DNA of 64,000 nucleotides from Escallonia rubra (Eukaryota; Streptophyta; Magnoliopsida; Escalloniales; Escalloniaceae), in assembly GCA_033065855.1 (NCBI GenBank), contig JAVXUO010001662.1, positions 81,140 to 145,139 on the forward strand, written 5' to 3'. Shown here one piece after another: positions 45,101 through 54,988 of this stretch. Position numbers and translations under genes: made by a program. The notes below the pieces were generated by a model, which saw only the letters and a list, made by a program, of their open reading frames with translations, was not told the origin of the DNA and did no database searches. Each line of letters starts with the position of its first letter. Positions within the stretch are counted from its first letter, which is position 1.

Positions 45101-48100
45101 TATATTTCTTATACTTCTTGGTTCAGCTCAGCTTTTCACTATTTCTTATCACATTTGTAGCTCTTCTTCAACGGCATGGCCCTATGCCCGTGTAATTCAT
45201 CTTTTCCAACGCTATACTAGGCACACTGCAGTTATAGAGGTGGAATTTCAGACAGACTGGAAGGTACGTTATTGCGGGACATGATACTATAGAAATTAGC
45301 TATATCACAGCTGCAGAACGATATTAGTCCACAAAAGCTGCAATAGAATCTGGGGTTCGACGAAAACTCAACTATGTCAAAAGCGTGCCTATTCAAAGGG
45401 ACAACAAAATAAATAACGGTGCCTAGCCTCCACTGCTTTTGAGCCCTGATATCCACATACTTATTTTATATGCCCAAACCCAAGTTATTTGATCTAGACC
45501 TGAAACTCTGCAGATATTTTCTTTACATTCATCTACTCCAAGGTCATATGGCAAACTTGCTTAGAAAAGAACTTATATGATGGGCAAGTTGGTGATTGGA
45601 ACACAGAGCTCTGTTTTGCAGTGCAAAACTTTAGGGTGGCAGCCTTGAAGATAAAATTAGTAAGGTACCTTTAGCAGTGACCGTATACTGTAACTAGGCG
45701 AGAAAATTACGCAGGGCCATACTAAATTTGAACATGTTCCTTGGGCTCTTTTCACGAAACTCGTGTACTCAATTAATATTGCTATTAGTATTTGTTTGTT
45801 CCAAGATGTTAGGTTACATACAGTTTCTGAAGTCCTACAGGCCACACTGATCAGATTATAATAGCTGTTAAATGAGGTTTTCCTAGGGTAGATTGTAGAG
45901 ACCATATTCTCTGGTGCTGATTGAACATCTACATAGAAGTCCATACTAAAAGCCAGCTAAAAGAGGCTGCTAGAATTCGATAACATTCTTTCGAACTCAA
46001 GAGATTCTGAAAACAATTAAGAAAAGCCAGAAGAAGGTGACTATAGTTCAAATTTCAAAGCATTGCATGAATTAGCATTAATAGTTTATGTTCATCTACA
46101 TGCCTCCTTATTCTGATCTCATGATTCTTGTTCAACTGGCTCTCCGAATATCGTGATTTCAGTTCAAGCTTAGTAGATCAAGGAGGTTTCTCTGGGTCTC
46201 CTAAGTCCTATCCTTGCAATAATTACTGTTCACAAAGTATGTCTCCCTATGTTTCCTCTTGTTTGCAATCAGAAGAGCAGAACAAGAGAATCGCATTTCT
46301 ACCTCATACAATGAAAGAAAAAACTGAGGGGAATAGTCAGACGTTGACATAGGAACAAAAACATAGATATATGTTACCAATTATGTCTCATGTTAAGCAG
46401 TTGAATCTGAGGATGTTTGATTGCAAAAAAGGATAGCAGAATTCAAAATAAATAAACAAAAAGAGAAAGTAGGTCTGATTTCTAGAGGTTCACACGGCGA
46501 CGGTATCAGATGTTGATTGGCTCTTTAATAAATGTTAAGAACTATCACGATAATGCAATCAAATGAATTACATAAAGTATTATATGCGAAACTTTGGATG
46601 GAACTTAAGGACTGCAAACCAATTCAGATTCAACAGAGAGAAACTTGTAACCATTCACAGTGACATCAACTCATTTAATATAAGCCTCAGGCCCTTTGTA
46701 TAACCATTTCTCTTGTTGATCATGTTTCTTCTTAAAAGTTTCATTTCAAATGTGCTGGTTTACCACGCTCCAACTAAGGATCTTTTTCCCATTGGGATCA
46801 GTATCCACCGTATGTCCAGAAGTATTAATCCGTTTCTAGAGTTGATAAGGTTGTACCTATCATTCATACGGCCATTGTAGACTACATTGATGAGATTGAC
46901 ATCCACGTGCCCAGAGATTCCTACATAGGGGACACTTTATAGTGACTTTGATTCCATGTAAAGATTCGTGGTACAAAACGACTAAGAACATAGTGATGAT
47001 TCTACCTTAGGCTTGAAGCCAATGCCGCTTCTTTTGCTCACGCCTTCAATGTGAATTCTGTCCTTCAGACGAGCTTTTTCTAACAAAAACTGGAACTCCG
47101 AACAGCGAATTTAGTCAATTTTGAATTGCTAGGCTATGTTTTTTATGTCTTGTAGAAGAGTTAGATTAGTTATTTTAGATATTGCTATGTCTCTGTAATT
47201 GGCAGCTGCTCACCCCCGATAGAACATTTACCTTGAGGCTTTGATTTATTCACTTGATGAATTGGGTGTTCACAATAAGGCACCAAAGGGGTAATTGACT
47301 TAGAAAATACAACAACGGGTCTCGAGAATGAAAATACTAGCTTGAAAAATCAAAAGTTCAAAGCCATTAAGGTTGAGGAGGAATGATTTGCTAGAAGATC
47401 ACTCTTGTACTCATATTCTACTGTTGTGTTTCAAATAATGAAAGTACTGTACTTGATAGATCATACTACATCTTTATATATAATTGTTTAGTTATATATA
47501 ACTGTTTAGACCGTTGCCTCCTCTATCTTGATTTCTAAGCTTGTATCAAGAACTTTTCCACTTTCTGACGTAAAGAGTACTTGGCTTAGTTTTCAATGCA
47601 TTTACCAGACGCAATATGCATGACTAGCAGTTATTTGTTTTCTAATGGTTTCCTTTTTTTTTTTTTTAATTTTCTCAAGTATGGAGTTGACTGTGTACTG
47701 TACATGTTAAAAAAGAATTTGAAGATATTTGAGAAAACTTGCACCAAAAAAAAAAAAAAAAAGAACAATTTATTTTGTATAAAAAGAAAAAGATTAATAT
47801 CCAAGTGACAGTAGAAATAGCGAACTATTAGTTTTCACCATAACAAGCCTTTTTTTTTGCACCAAAACGGTTTTGGTTTGTTTATGTGTGCATGTCTTGA
47901 GTAGTACTTCAAAAATGCTGGCCAAACTCATTCATGCCCTTGTGCCGCTCTTTGTACTTCAAGTATTTTTCTAAATATATATAATAATCTTAGAAAAAAA
48001 TGACTTACAAGCTATAAAAATAAAATTTCAACTAATAATTGGATTTAGAGTTCTTAATTCAAAAAAATCAATAATAATTAGTTTTAAACTTGTTAATTCA

Positions 48101-48229
48101 ACAAAAACAATGAATTAGATATACACTCCGGAGTACTTTTAATTGAGATCTCACAAACAATTATATATAAATTTATTGGGCATGCACTGTATTATTGTGA
48201 TCTAAGTTTCTTATATTGGGTTCATGAAA
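42173..48229. other. About 6 kb with no recognised gene
   Basis: No domain, transposase or LTR could be named. Visible structure: a diverged direct repeat (AAATCCTTG..GAACTTGGATTGCTTG at 42178 and 42511); a pentanucleotide array at 43392-43427; an ~80 bp duplicated Ser/Pro-coding segment (CCAGGCT(C/T)TCTCA(C/G)TCCCC) at 43575 and 43657; and long A/T runs near 47650-47765. The short frames at 42677, 43382, 45657 and 46128 have no recognisable homology. Confidence 0.4.
43392..43427. repeat. (CTTAT)n pentanucleotide microsatellite
   Basis: Six or so CTTAT/TATCT units in a row. Confidence 0.9.
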
Positions 48230-48289
48230 AAGAAACAACCAGGCAGCCTAAAGAAACAAAACCCACCGCCCTATCTGCTAAAACCAAAC

Positions 48290-48455
48290 CCACCATCTCT
48301 CTCTCTCCATCTCTTTCTCTCCCTCCCATTTCGCTCGCGTATATACAACACACTAAAGCTGAACCCCTTCACGTAAAAACAACACACAAAACCAAACTCT
48401 GATCTGCTCCAGCAGATCTGAGATTTGAAAATAGAGTGCCGAATGCAAAGAGGTA
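48290..48455 (+). promoter_or_regulatory. Promoter, leader and first-exon remnant of a gene
   Basis: A CT-rich stretch (48296-48330), a TATATACA box (about 48341), an A/C-rich leader and a start ATGCAAAGAG|GTAAAA (48443, donor at 48453) are arranged like a plant core promoter with a first exon and intron. No continuing coding exon is found before the Ulp1 gene, so it may be a truncated host gene or the left part of the MULE transcription unit. Confidence 0.35.
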
Positions 48456-48812
48456 AAATTTTCTCCTTTGCTTTACCATTATGTAATGTCTTCCTCTTTC
48501 CCGTACTTTTCCAATTTTGGAGTTACAAGTTGTTTGGAGCGATATGTTTACTTTTCTAAAGATTGCAACACTTCAATGCCTCTATTCAAACGATACATTT
48601 TTCCACTATGAACCGAAGCGGCTGATTGCTACTAACGGTACAAAACAACTGTCATTCCATCTATCTATAAATAACAAATCATCAGTTTGGTTCATAACTA
48701 TGAGTTTCATTTTGATTATTTCTGTCGCATTCAATCTTCTGTTGCCCATTAAAGATTTTACACATTTTATGTTAACTGCACTTTATAAGTGTAAACATTT
48801 TTAGAATCCAGA

Positions 48813-48998
48813 ATGGACAAGAAAAATCTGGCCGGCGAGCAATATCAGTCGGTCGGGGCCCCCGAAGGCGAATATCAACCGGCCGGGGCCCCCGAAGGCG
48901 ATTATCTGTCGGTCGATCCGTTTGTTAGAGGCCAATTTCTTCCGTTGCTCTTGCCCCTCAGTGGAGGGCAAGAGCAACCGGTCAACCCCCGAGGGTAA
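48813..48998 (+). other. Small open frame with GAPEG repeats upstream of the Ulp1 gene
   Basis: The 61-residue frame reads MDKKNLAGEQYQSVGAPEG and repeats EYQPAGAPEG and DYLSVD. No known domain. It could be a 5' exon of the Ulp1-like gene, but the frame does not join cleanly across a run of 13 C (49072-49084). Confidence 0.3.
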
Positions 48999-49101
48999 TA
49001 TCCGCAAGGGGATCCAGCCAGGCCCCTGAAGCCGCATAAACATGACCTAATCTGAACCCGTTATTTTAGCGCCCCCCCCCCCCCACGGAGCGTCGTATGA
49101 C

Positions 49102-50008
49102 GTGGATCACCCGCAGGGCTTGGATTATAATGCCTCGTGGAGAGAACTGTCCTCGCTGGTGCCGGGAATTTGGTTAGACAGCTTTGTCATCTCGCACTAC
49201 GTGCAAATTCTGAGGCAAAGGGGTCGGGAGCTGCCTAACTACGGTCCGCGTGTTTTTATCCTCGATGATTACTTTCATGGCATGCTAGTACAAGAGTATA
49301 ACGACTGGGACAAGGCGAGGAAGCAGGCGAGAAAGGGGAATGCCCAGCTCCAGTGGAGACCGTCCGCTAACCTACAAGCATATCTTGCTCGGCCGAGTCC
49401 AGTGAGAGCAGGTGTGGCGGACGTGTTTCTAATCCCAGCTATAGTGAATGCCCACTGGTACTTGGTTTGCTATCAACCGATAACGAATACCGTATCAGTC
49501 CTCGACAGTCTCTACGATGATACCCCCGTGATGGGTGTGATTGAAATGTACCGAGGCTTAGGCCAGTTGGATGCCATGGTAAGATCCTGTTTACTTCTTA
49601 TTGTAACTTGCATATTGTAGAACTGATTAATCTTATTATGTTTGCTATGTTTAATGCTTATTATGTTTCTCGCAGAATCTATTTGCTGCCATGGTCAATA
49701 GTAAGCGTCGTCGAGAGGGTCGAGAGAGTCGAGTGAGGGCACCGGGCGATACGCAGCTTGTTCTCCGATTGAAGAGGAGTAGGCCCAAGCAACTTAATTC
49801 CTCGGACTGCGGCGTCTTCGTCTGCATGTACATGGATTACATCTGTCGGTCTGAGAGCCTCAAGAAGACCGTCTGGAGCCAAGAATGCATAGACTGCTTT
49901 AGGTATAGGATGGCTTGGCAAATTATCAATGGCCGGCCTAGAGCTATTAGATTTATTGTAAATCCGTGTAACGAGGGGGATCCCGCAGGGGCTGAGGGCC
50001 CCAATTGA
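49102..50008 (+). CDS. Ulp1/SENP-like cysteine protease (peptidase C48), MULE-associated
   Basis: Exon 1 (49102-49578) and exon 2 (49677-50008) join across a 98 bp GT..CGCAG intron. The catalytic His lies in PAIVNAHWYLVCYQP, the Asp in SVLDSLYDD, the oxyanion Gln probably in PKQLNSS and the Cys in SSDCGVFVCMYMDYI, giving the full C48 triad order. An upstream conserved segment reads SWRELSSLVPGIWLDSFVIS. Ulp1 enzymes cut SUMO from proteins. Copies carried by plant MULEs and other TEs are well known and their role in the element is unsettled. The start is uncertain: in-frame sequence extends upstream to the poly-C run. The next feature downstream is the 79 bp palindrome array. Confidence 0.8.
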
Positions 50009-50244
50009 CAATGTTTGCGTATAATAACATTTTGCTTGACTTTTTTAATTGTCCTTAAACTTCTTGAATCTTATCGTTGAATGCGATTGATGATTTCATT
50101 TGTGTTGACTGAGATGTGATCGTTGTTGTAATTTTGTTGATTTGATTCAAAGATATCGTTGTGTTGTTGATCTGAGTGTTTGATTTGTTCTGTGTGATTT
50201 GCTTTGACCAGGGGGAAACAAAGTGTAAAAACCGAGTGAGACTG

Positions 50245-51835
50245 TTTCTATTGGACTGTCCGCTATAACATCTAGATAGGGCCAATGGGAACTCTTCCTT
50301 CTGCGGGAGACTCTCTTCCTTCTGCGGGAGACTCTCTTCCTTCTGCGGGACTCTCCGCTATATAGTATTGCGGACATAGATAGGGCCGAAAAAAAACTAA
50401 GTGTTGGGAGTTCTTCCTTATGCTTTACTGTCCGCTATATAGTATACCGGACGTAGATAGGGCCGGAAAAAAACTAAGTGTTGGGGACTCTTCCTTCTGC
50501 TTGACTGTCCGCTATATAGTATACCGAATATAGATAGGGCCGAAAAAAACTAAGTGTTGGGGAGTCTTCCTTCTGCTTGTTTGTCCGCTATATAGTATAA
50601 CGGACATAGATAGGGCCCAAAAAAAATTAAGTGTTGGGGACTCTTCCTTATGCTTGAAAATCCGCTATATCGTATCGCGGACATAGATAGGGCCATAAAC
50701 TAATTGTTGGGGGACTCTTTCTTCTTTCTGTTGTGCTATCCGCTTTACTATATAGCGGACATGCATAGGACAAAAGAAAAACCAAGGAGCTTGAAAGGTC
50801 CCAATTATAGTATGGCGGATGTAGTTAGGGCCGGAAAAAAGCTAAGTGTTGGGAACTCATACTTCTGCTTGAGTGTCCGCTATATAGTATACCGGATGTA
50901 GATAGGGCCGAAAAAAAAACTAAGTCAAAAGAGCTCTTCCTTCTGCTTGACTATCCGCTATATAGTATACCGGACGTAGATAGGGCCGAAAAAAAACTAA
51001 GTGTTGGGGACTCTTCCTTCTGCTTGACTGTCCGCTATATAGTATAGCGGACATAGATAGGGCCAAAAAAAAAAAATTTGGGGACTCTTCCTTCTGCTTG
51101 ACTGTCTGTTATATAGTATAGCGGACATAGATAGGGCCGGAAAAAAAACTAAGTGTTGGGAACTCTTCCTTCTGCTTGACTGTCCGTTGTATAGTATGGT
51201 GGGACATAGATAGGGCCGAAAAAGAAACTAAGCGTTGGGGACTCTTCCTTCCTTTAGCGCGCCAAATTCATAGCTTGCGAAAAATATTGGAATTTTTTTT
51301 GTCACTTTTTTTTGCTCATTGCACCTTAGGCACGCTATATAGCCCATTTCTATGAATTTCGGCGAAAAATGAGACAAATTATTTTTTTGATTTTCCTATC
51401 GAGGGCCTATTCGCGCACATTTTAGCGCCAAATTCATATACCTAAACGTCAAGGCATCCCTCTTAAGTGTTGGGGACTCTTCCTTCTGCTTGACTGTCCG
51501 CTATATAGTATAGCGGACATAGATAGGGCCGTAAATAAAACTAAGTGTTGGGGAGGCTTCCTTCTGATTGACTGTCAGCGGTATAGTATAGCGGACATAG
51601 ATAGGGCCATAAAAAAAACTAAGTGTTCTTGACTCTTCCTTCTGCTTGACTGTCCGCTATATAGTATAGCGGAAATAGATAGGGCCATAAACTAATTATT
51701 GGGGGACTCTTTCTTCTTTCTGTTGTGCTGTTCACTTTAATATATAGCGGACATGCATATGACAAAAGAAAAACCAAGGAGCTTGAAAGGTCCCAATTAT
51801 AGTATGGCGGATGTAGTTAGAAACATAAATTCCCA
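50245..51835. repeat. ~79 bp tandem array with CCGCTATATAGTATAGCGG palindromes
   Basis: About fifteen units of 76-82 bp, each with GATAGGGCC, an A-run, AAGTGTTGGGGACTCTTCCT, TCTGCTTGACTG and the near-palindrome TCCGCTATATAGTATAGCGG. A unique segment (about 51250-51460) splits the array, and degenerate units close it near 51830. The same palindrome recurs between the other MULE genes, so it is the family's signature motif and a candidate protein-binding array. Confidence 0.93.
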
Positions 51836-51939
51836 ACATTTTACATGCTTCAAAAGACGGGATTCGCTAATTAGAATGACATGTGGATAAGTGCCAGTTG
51901 GAATGAAATCCTAACATGCAGTAGGAAGAGATATATATA

Positions 51940-52374
51940 TCACTCTTCATTTGACATATACTCATCAGATAAGTACTGATCATTGGTTAAAATATTGTTT
52001 CTCTCGTTTGATTTGAGGTGCCTCCCACTAGCCTCGGCCATTTCTTCCGCAAGTTGAAGCATGTAAAATCGTTTTCTACGCAGCAACATCCGGTTATTCT
52101 CCATACGAATTCGGCGCACAGCTTTCTTACACTGCTTAACATTAAGCCTCGACATACTAAGTGAACGACGTCGCGGCACAGGTGCCCTCAGCGTGGTGAG
52201 ATCTTGGTGTAGTGCTTCTGATTCCTCAACTCGATATGCCCATTCTCTCCGTAAACCGCAATAATACTCTCTCGGATCCGTGTACTTCACTTCTTTGTAG
52301 TCGTCGTTCCTTTCACACAACAACCACACAGTCTCACGTCCCCGCAGACTAGAACTCCCAGGAACTCCTGCCAT
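51940..52374 (-). CDS. Small basic protein of unknown function, copy A
   Basis: An intronless 144-residue frame from ATG 52374. It contains LRREWAYRVEESEALHQDL, PVPRRRSLSMSRL, AVRRIRMENNRMLLRRKRF and an acidic C-terminal LSDEYMSNEE. It is clearly homologous to the protein at 52760-53191 (shared LR-EW-YR--E-E-L--D, P-PR, M-R, A--RIR-ENNRM--R and an acidic tail). The middle is Arg-rich and likely helical. No known domain is recognised. It is divergently transcribed from its paralogue across 385 bp. It sits inside the palindrome-bearing MULE region, so it is probably a transposon accessory gene; a regulator, DNA binder or anti-silencing role is only a guess. Confidence 0.65.
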   Translation of the reverse strand: MAGVPGSSSLRGRETVWLLCERNDDYKEVKYTDPREYYCGLRREWAYRVEESEALHQDLTTLRAPVPRRRSLSMSRLNVKQCKKAVRRIRMENNRMLLRRKRFYMLQLAEEMAEASGRHLKSNERNNILTNDQYLSDEYMSNEE

Positions 52375-52759
52375 TTAACTTAGGCGGTTCTAATGCGATG
52401 AGCATGGCTAACATATATAAATAAGTCCACACACACATACACAATATATTGGTGTGATAGCTACACAATAGTTTGCCCATCTCTGGTGACAAGACAAGTC
52501 TCTGGACATTGAAGATGACAATAGTTGGAGACAATAGCATGCCCGTGTCATAAAGTTGACAAGTCTTTGGTGACAAGACAAGTCTCTTTGGTGACAAGAC
52601 AAGTCTCTAGTCTATTGCAGAGGCTTGTCACATCTCATAAAGTTGAACCTGTAGCATCTCATAAAGTGGTCCCGTTTCAAAGTATATATAAGTACATGCA
52701 TTGCACGAAGGGCAAAGGGCATAGAGTGATATACTCCTAATTTCATAACAACTCTGGAA
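52375..52759. promoter_or_regulatory. Shared intergenic promoter of the divergent small genes, with ~24 bp repeats
   Basis: The 385 bp between the two start codons holds at least three GGTGACAAGACAAGTCTC motifs (about 52487, 52570, 52592) and two CATCTCATAAAGTTG-like motifs (about 52632 and 52656). Short repeats in a bidirectional promoter suggest a common regulator. This is inference from layout. Confidence 0.4.
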
Positions 52760-53191
52760 ATGTCATATACTCCACGAGATATTTTTGAAGCAATGGGTCG
52801 TTACTGGGCGGGCGAAGATGAATTTCACTATTCTTTGCGTCCAAGTTTGCGTTACTCATCAAGCTATGTTAATACATTACGTGCAGAATGGTCTTATCGG
52901 ATGAATGAATATGAGGTCTTAGTAGCTGATTCACGGCGCATGAATATACCCATACCTCGACAAAAGGCAATCAACATGCCTCGAATTACGCACATGGAGC
53001 TTGAAAGGGCACTGCATCGAATACGTGAAGAAAATAATAGAATGAGAGTTCGTCAAAGTAGGCATAACTTACGTCGTATGGCACGTGATGCACATGAAGA
53101 TGGCAACAACAATGAAGCACAAGTATACTGGAACATGAGCTTCGAACTAGGATCTGTTTCCGATGCTCCACTATCAGATGAAGATGACTGA
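52760..53191 (+). CDS. Small basic protein of unknown function, copy B
   Basis: An intronless 143-residue frame from ATG 52760. It begins MSYTPRDIFEAMGRYWAGED, then LRAEWSYRMNEYEVL, IPIPRQKAINMPRI, ALHRIREENNRMRVRQSRH and ends in PLSDEDD. It is a diverged paralogue of the 51940-52374 product: length, motif order and acidic tail are conserved, while overall identity looks like about one third. Both frames are open despite the divergence, which argues for past selection on protein function. No database family is recognised by eye. Confidence 0.65.
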   Translation: MSYTPRDIFEAMGRYWAGEDEFHYSLRPSLRYSSSYVNTLRAEWSYRMNEYEVLVADSRRMNIPIPRQKAINMPRITHMELERALHRIREENNRMRVRQSRHNLRRMARDAHEDGNNNEAQVYWNMSFELGSVSDAPLSDEDD

Positions 53192-53207
53192 AGATCGAGT
53201 TCTTCTA

Positions 53208-53780
53208 AGGCTATAAGGCCTCCGCTTAGGCCGGGGTTTGGGAAGGTCGGAACTAAATGTCTGGTCCGTGCCAACCATTTTCTGGTCCAAGTTGCAGACA
53301 ATGATCTGCACCACTACGACGTGAGATCCTCAGCTGTGCACCTTTTGTTTGTGTGTGGGTTTCCGTGGTGCGTGGATGTATTATGATAATACTTCCTCGC
53401 TAATCCGCTTTATAGTATGGCCGATCTGGATAGAAACAGGAAAAACTGTCTGATCGGCCGTCCGCTCTACTATATAGCGGACGGCCAAGCAGAAAGACAG
53501 ATCTCCAACACTTGGTTTTTTTCTCTCCTAAGTTCGCTATATAGTATAGCGGACATCCTCGCAAAAAGAAAGTCTCCAACACTTGGGTTTTTTTTCTCTC
53601 CTACCTATGTCCGCTATATAGTATAGCGGACATCCCCGCAGAATGCATAACCAAGCAGAAAGGTGCACAGCTGAGGACATAGTGGTGCAGATCATTGGCT
53701 TGGACCAGAAAATGGTTGGCACGAACCAGACACTTAGTTCCGACCTTCCCGAACCCCGGCCTAAGCGGAGGCCTTATGTC
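53208..53780. mobile_element. Inverted-repeat (foldback) unit with ~125 bp arms
   Basis: The arm at 53211-53345 (ATAAGGCCTCCGCTTAGGCC...GGTCGGAACTAA...CATTTTCTGGTCCAAG...CAGCTGTGCACC) is repeated as its inverted complement at 53661-53776. The roughly 315 bp loop contains four copies of the TCCGCTATATAGTATAGCGGA palindrome. It could be a small MULE derivative or a hairpin formed by inverted duplication of element sequence. Confidence 0.8.
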
Positions 53781-53804
53781 CGCTATATAGTAGAGCTAGA
53801 CGTT

Positions 53805-53912
53805 GTAGCGTAATGCAGTTTTAATAAATTGGCGCCTGAAGACCTGTTTTAGCGACATTGTAGCATAATGCTGTTTTAATAAATTGGCGCCCGAAGACTT
53901 GTTTTGGCGACA
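53805..53912. repeat. ~62 bp tandem duplication
   Basis: TGTAGC(G/A)TAATGC(A/T)GTTTTAATAAATTGGCGCC(T/C)GAAGAC(C/T)TGTTTT occurs twice in tandem. Confidence 0.85.
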
Positions 53913-54092
53913 GAATCAACAATCTCAATATCGATAAACAATAAATAACGTACGATTCACAATCAACGATCTCAATATATAGAGGGAATCTCAAACGGCA
54001 CAATCAAGTGAGAAAAAATTTGGAAACATAATGAACAAGAACATAAATTCTTTTATTAATAATAAATTAGGGAACAATGGGGGAAAGAAATT

Positions 54093-54532
54093 TTTTCACA
54101 AGCGCTCCGATCAAATATTACAACTTGAAAATTCCACCACCCAAGGTGTTCAAACACTACAAAGTCCCCGAGTTCGAGGCCATGCTGGCGCACGAAGACG
54201 TTCCAACCCTCTCCGAATTACTTTTTTTGGGGTCGGCCGGGCTTCAGCTTGATTTCAACTTGCCATGCCCCCTTGCGGCTATATAATCTTGCACTGTCAT
54301 GAATTGTTGTAAATTGATTGGTCAAGGCTTCCGGTATGTCCTAACAAACACAATACAAAAAATAGGTAGTTTTTAACTAAAAGATCAAACTTTTAACACA
54401 CGAAAATACAGAGAAAGAGGGATGGCCTACAAGTTCATTCTCAAACCCCGGCATCATGACTTTGAAAAAGTGTTTGCCTGACAGGTGCAAGTTACCAATA
54501 AAATCGTAGGTGGTCTTCGATCCAGAAGCCAT
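54093..54532 (-). pseudogene. B3-domain (REM-like) DNA-binding gene, interrupted
   Basis: Minus-strand exon 54532-54431 starts MASGSKTTYDFIGNLHLSGK and reaches HFFKVMMPGFENEL. After a GT..AG intron, exon 2 from 54340 reads DIPEALTNQFTTI, GAWQVEIKLKPGRPQKK, stop (TAA at 54220-54218), then in the same frame FGEGWNVFVRQHGLELGDFV and HLGWWNFQVVIFDRSACEK. This is one full plant B3 domain of the REM/VRN1 type (FFKV..PGF, IP..F, W.V....., GW..FV..H.L..GDF.VF, F.V.IFD). The single in-frame stop would truncate it halfway. It lies between the small genes and the transposase, so it may be captured MULE cargo or an element gene. Confidence 0.75.
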
Positions 54533-54699
54533 CGAGGTCGGCGTTGAGGGGAGGACGGTGGTATCGCCGGAGTTGTGGGTCACCGGAGATGTGGGTCGCT
54601 GTAGATGAGGTAGCGGCCCGGGTTAGATGTTCGAGACAGAGAGAGTGCCCTCAGCGGACTGATAATAGCTGATTGGCCGATTTGATTAATATATATAAT

Positions 54700-54860
54700 A
54701 GGATAGAGTTATCCTATACATTGTATAGTGGACATAAAAGAAGACCAAAAATTTTTCTGCGATGACGTCCGCTACATTGTATAGCGGACATAAAAGAAGA
54801 CCAAAAAATTAGGGCTCTGCATATCCGTCCGCTACATTGTATAACGGACAGGGCTGACAA
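54700..54860. repeat. Palindrome cluster TCCGCTACATTGTATAGCGGA
   Basis: Three copies of the family palindrome (TCCTATACATTGTATAGTGGA, TCCGCTACATTGTATAGCGG and TCCGCTACATTGTATAACGG) lie downstream of the transposase gene. Confidence 0.85.
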
Positions 54861-54988
54861 AAAAATAAACTAAAGACTTTAGATTTGATTTCATGGCCTC
54901 TCATAGGTCCATCAGAAAAAATATTCCAGTATTCGGTCGAAAAATTATTAGAAAAAAATTATTACAAATGTCAAACTTATACAAAAAA

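Noticed and set aside
50245-51835. Regularly spaced palindromic repeats resembling a CRISPR array
   Set aside because: Unit spacers are themselves repeated and similar, the unit is ~79 bp, the context is a plant transposon, and no cas genes exist. It is a tandem repeat.
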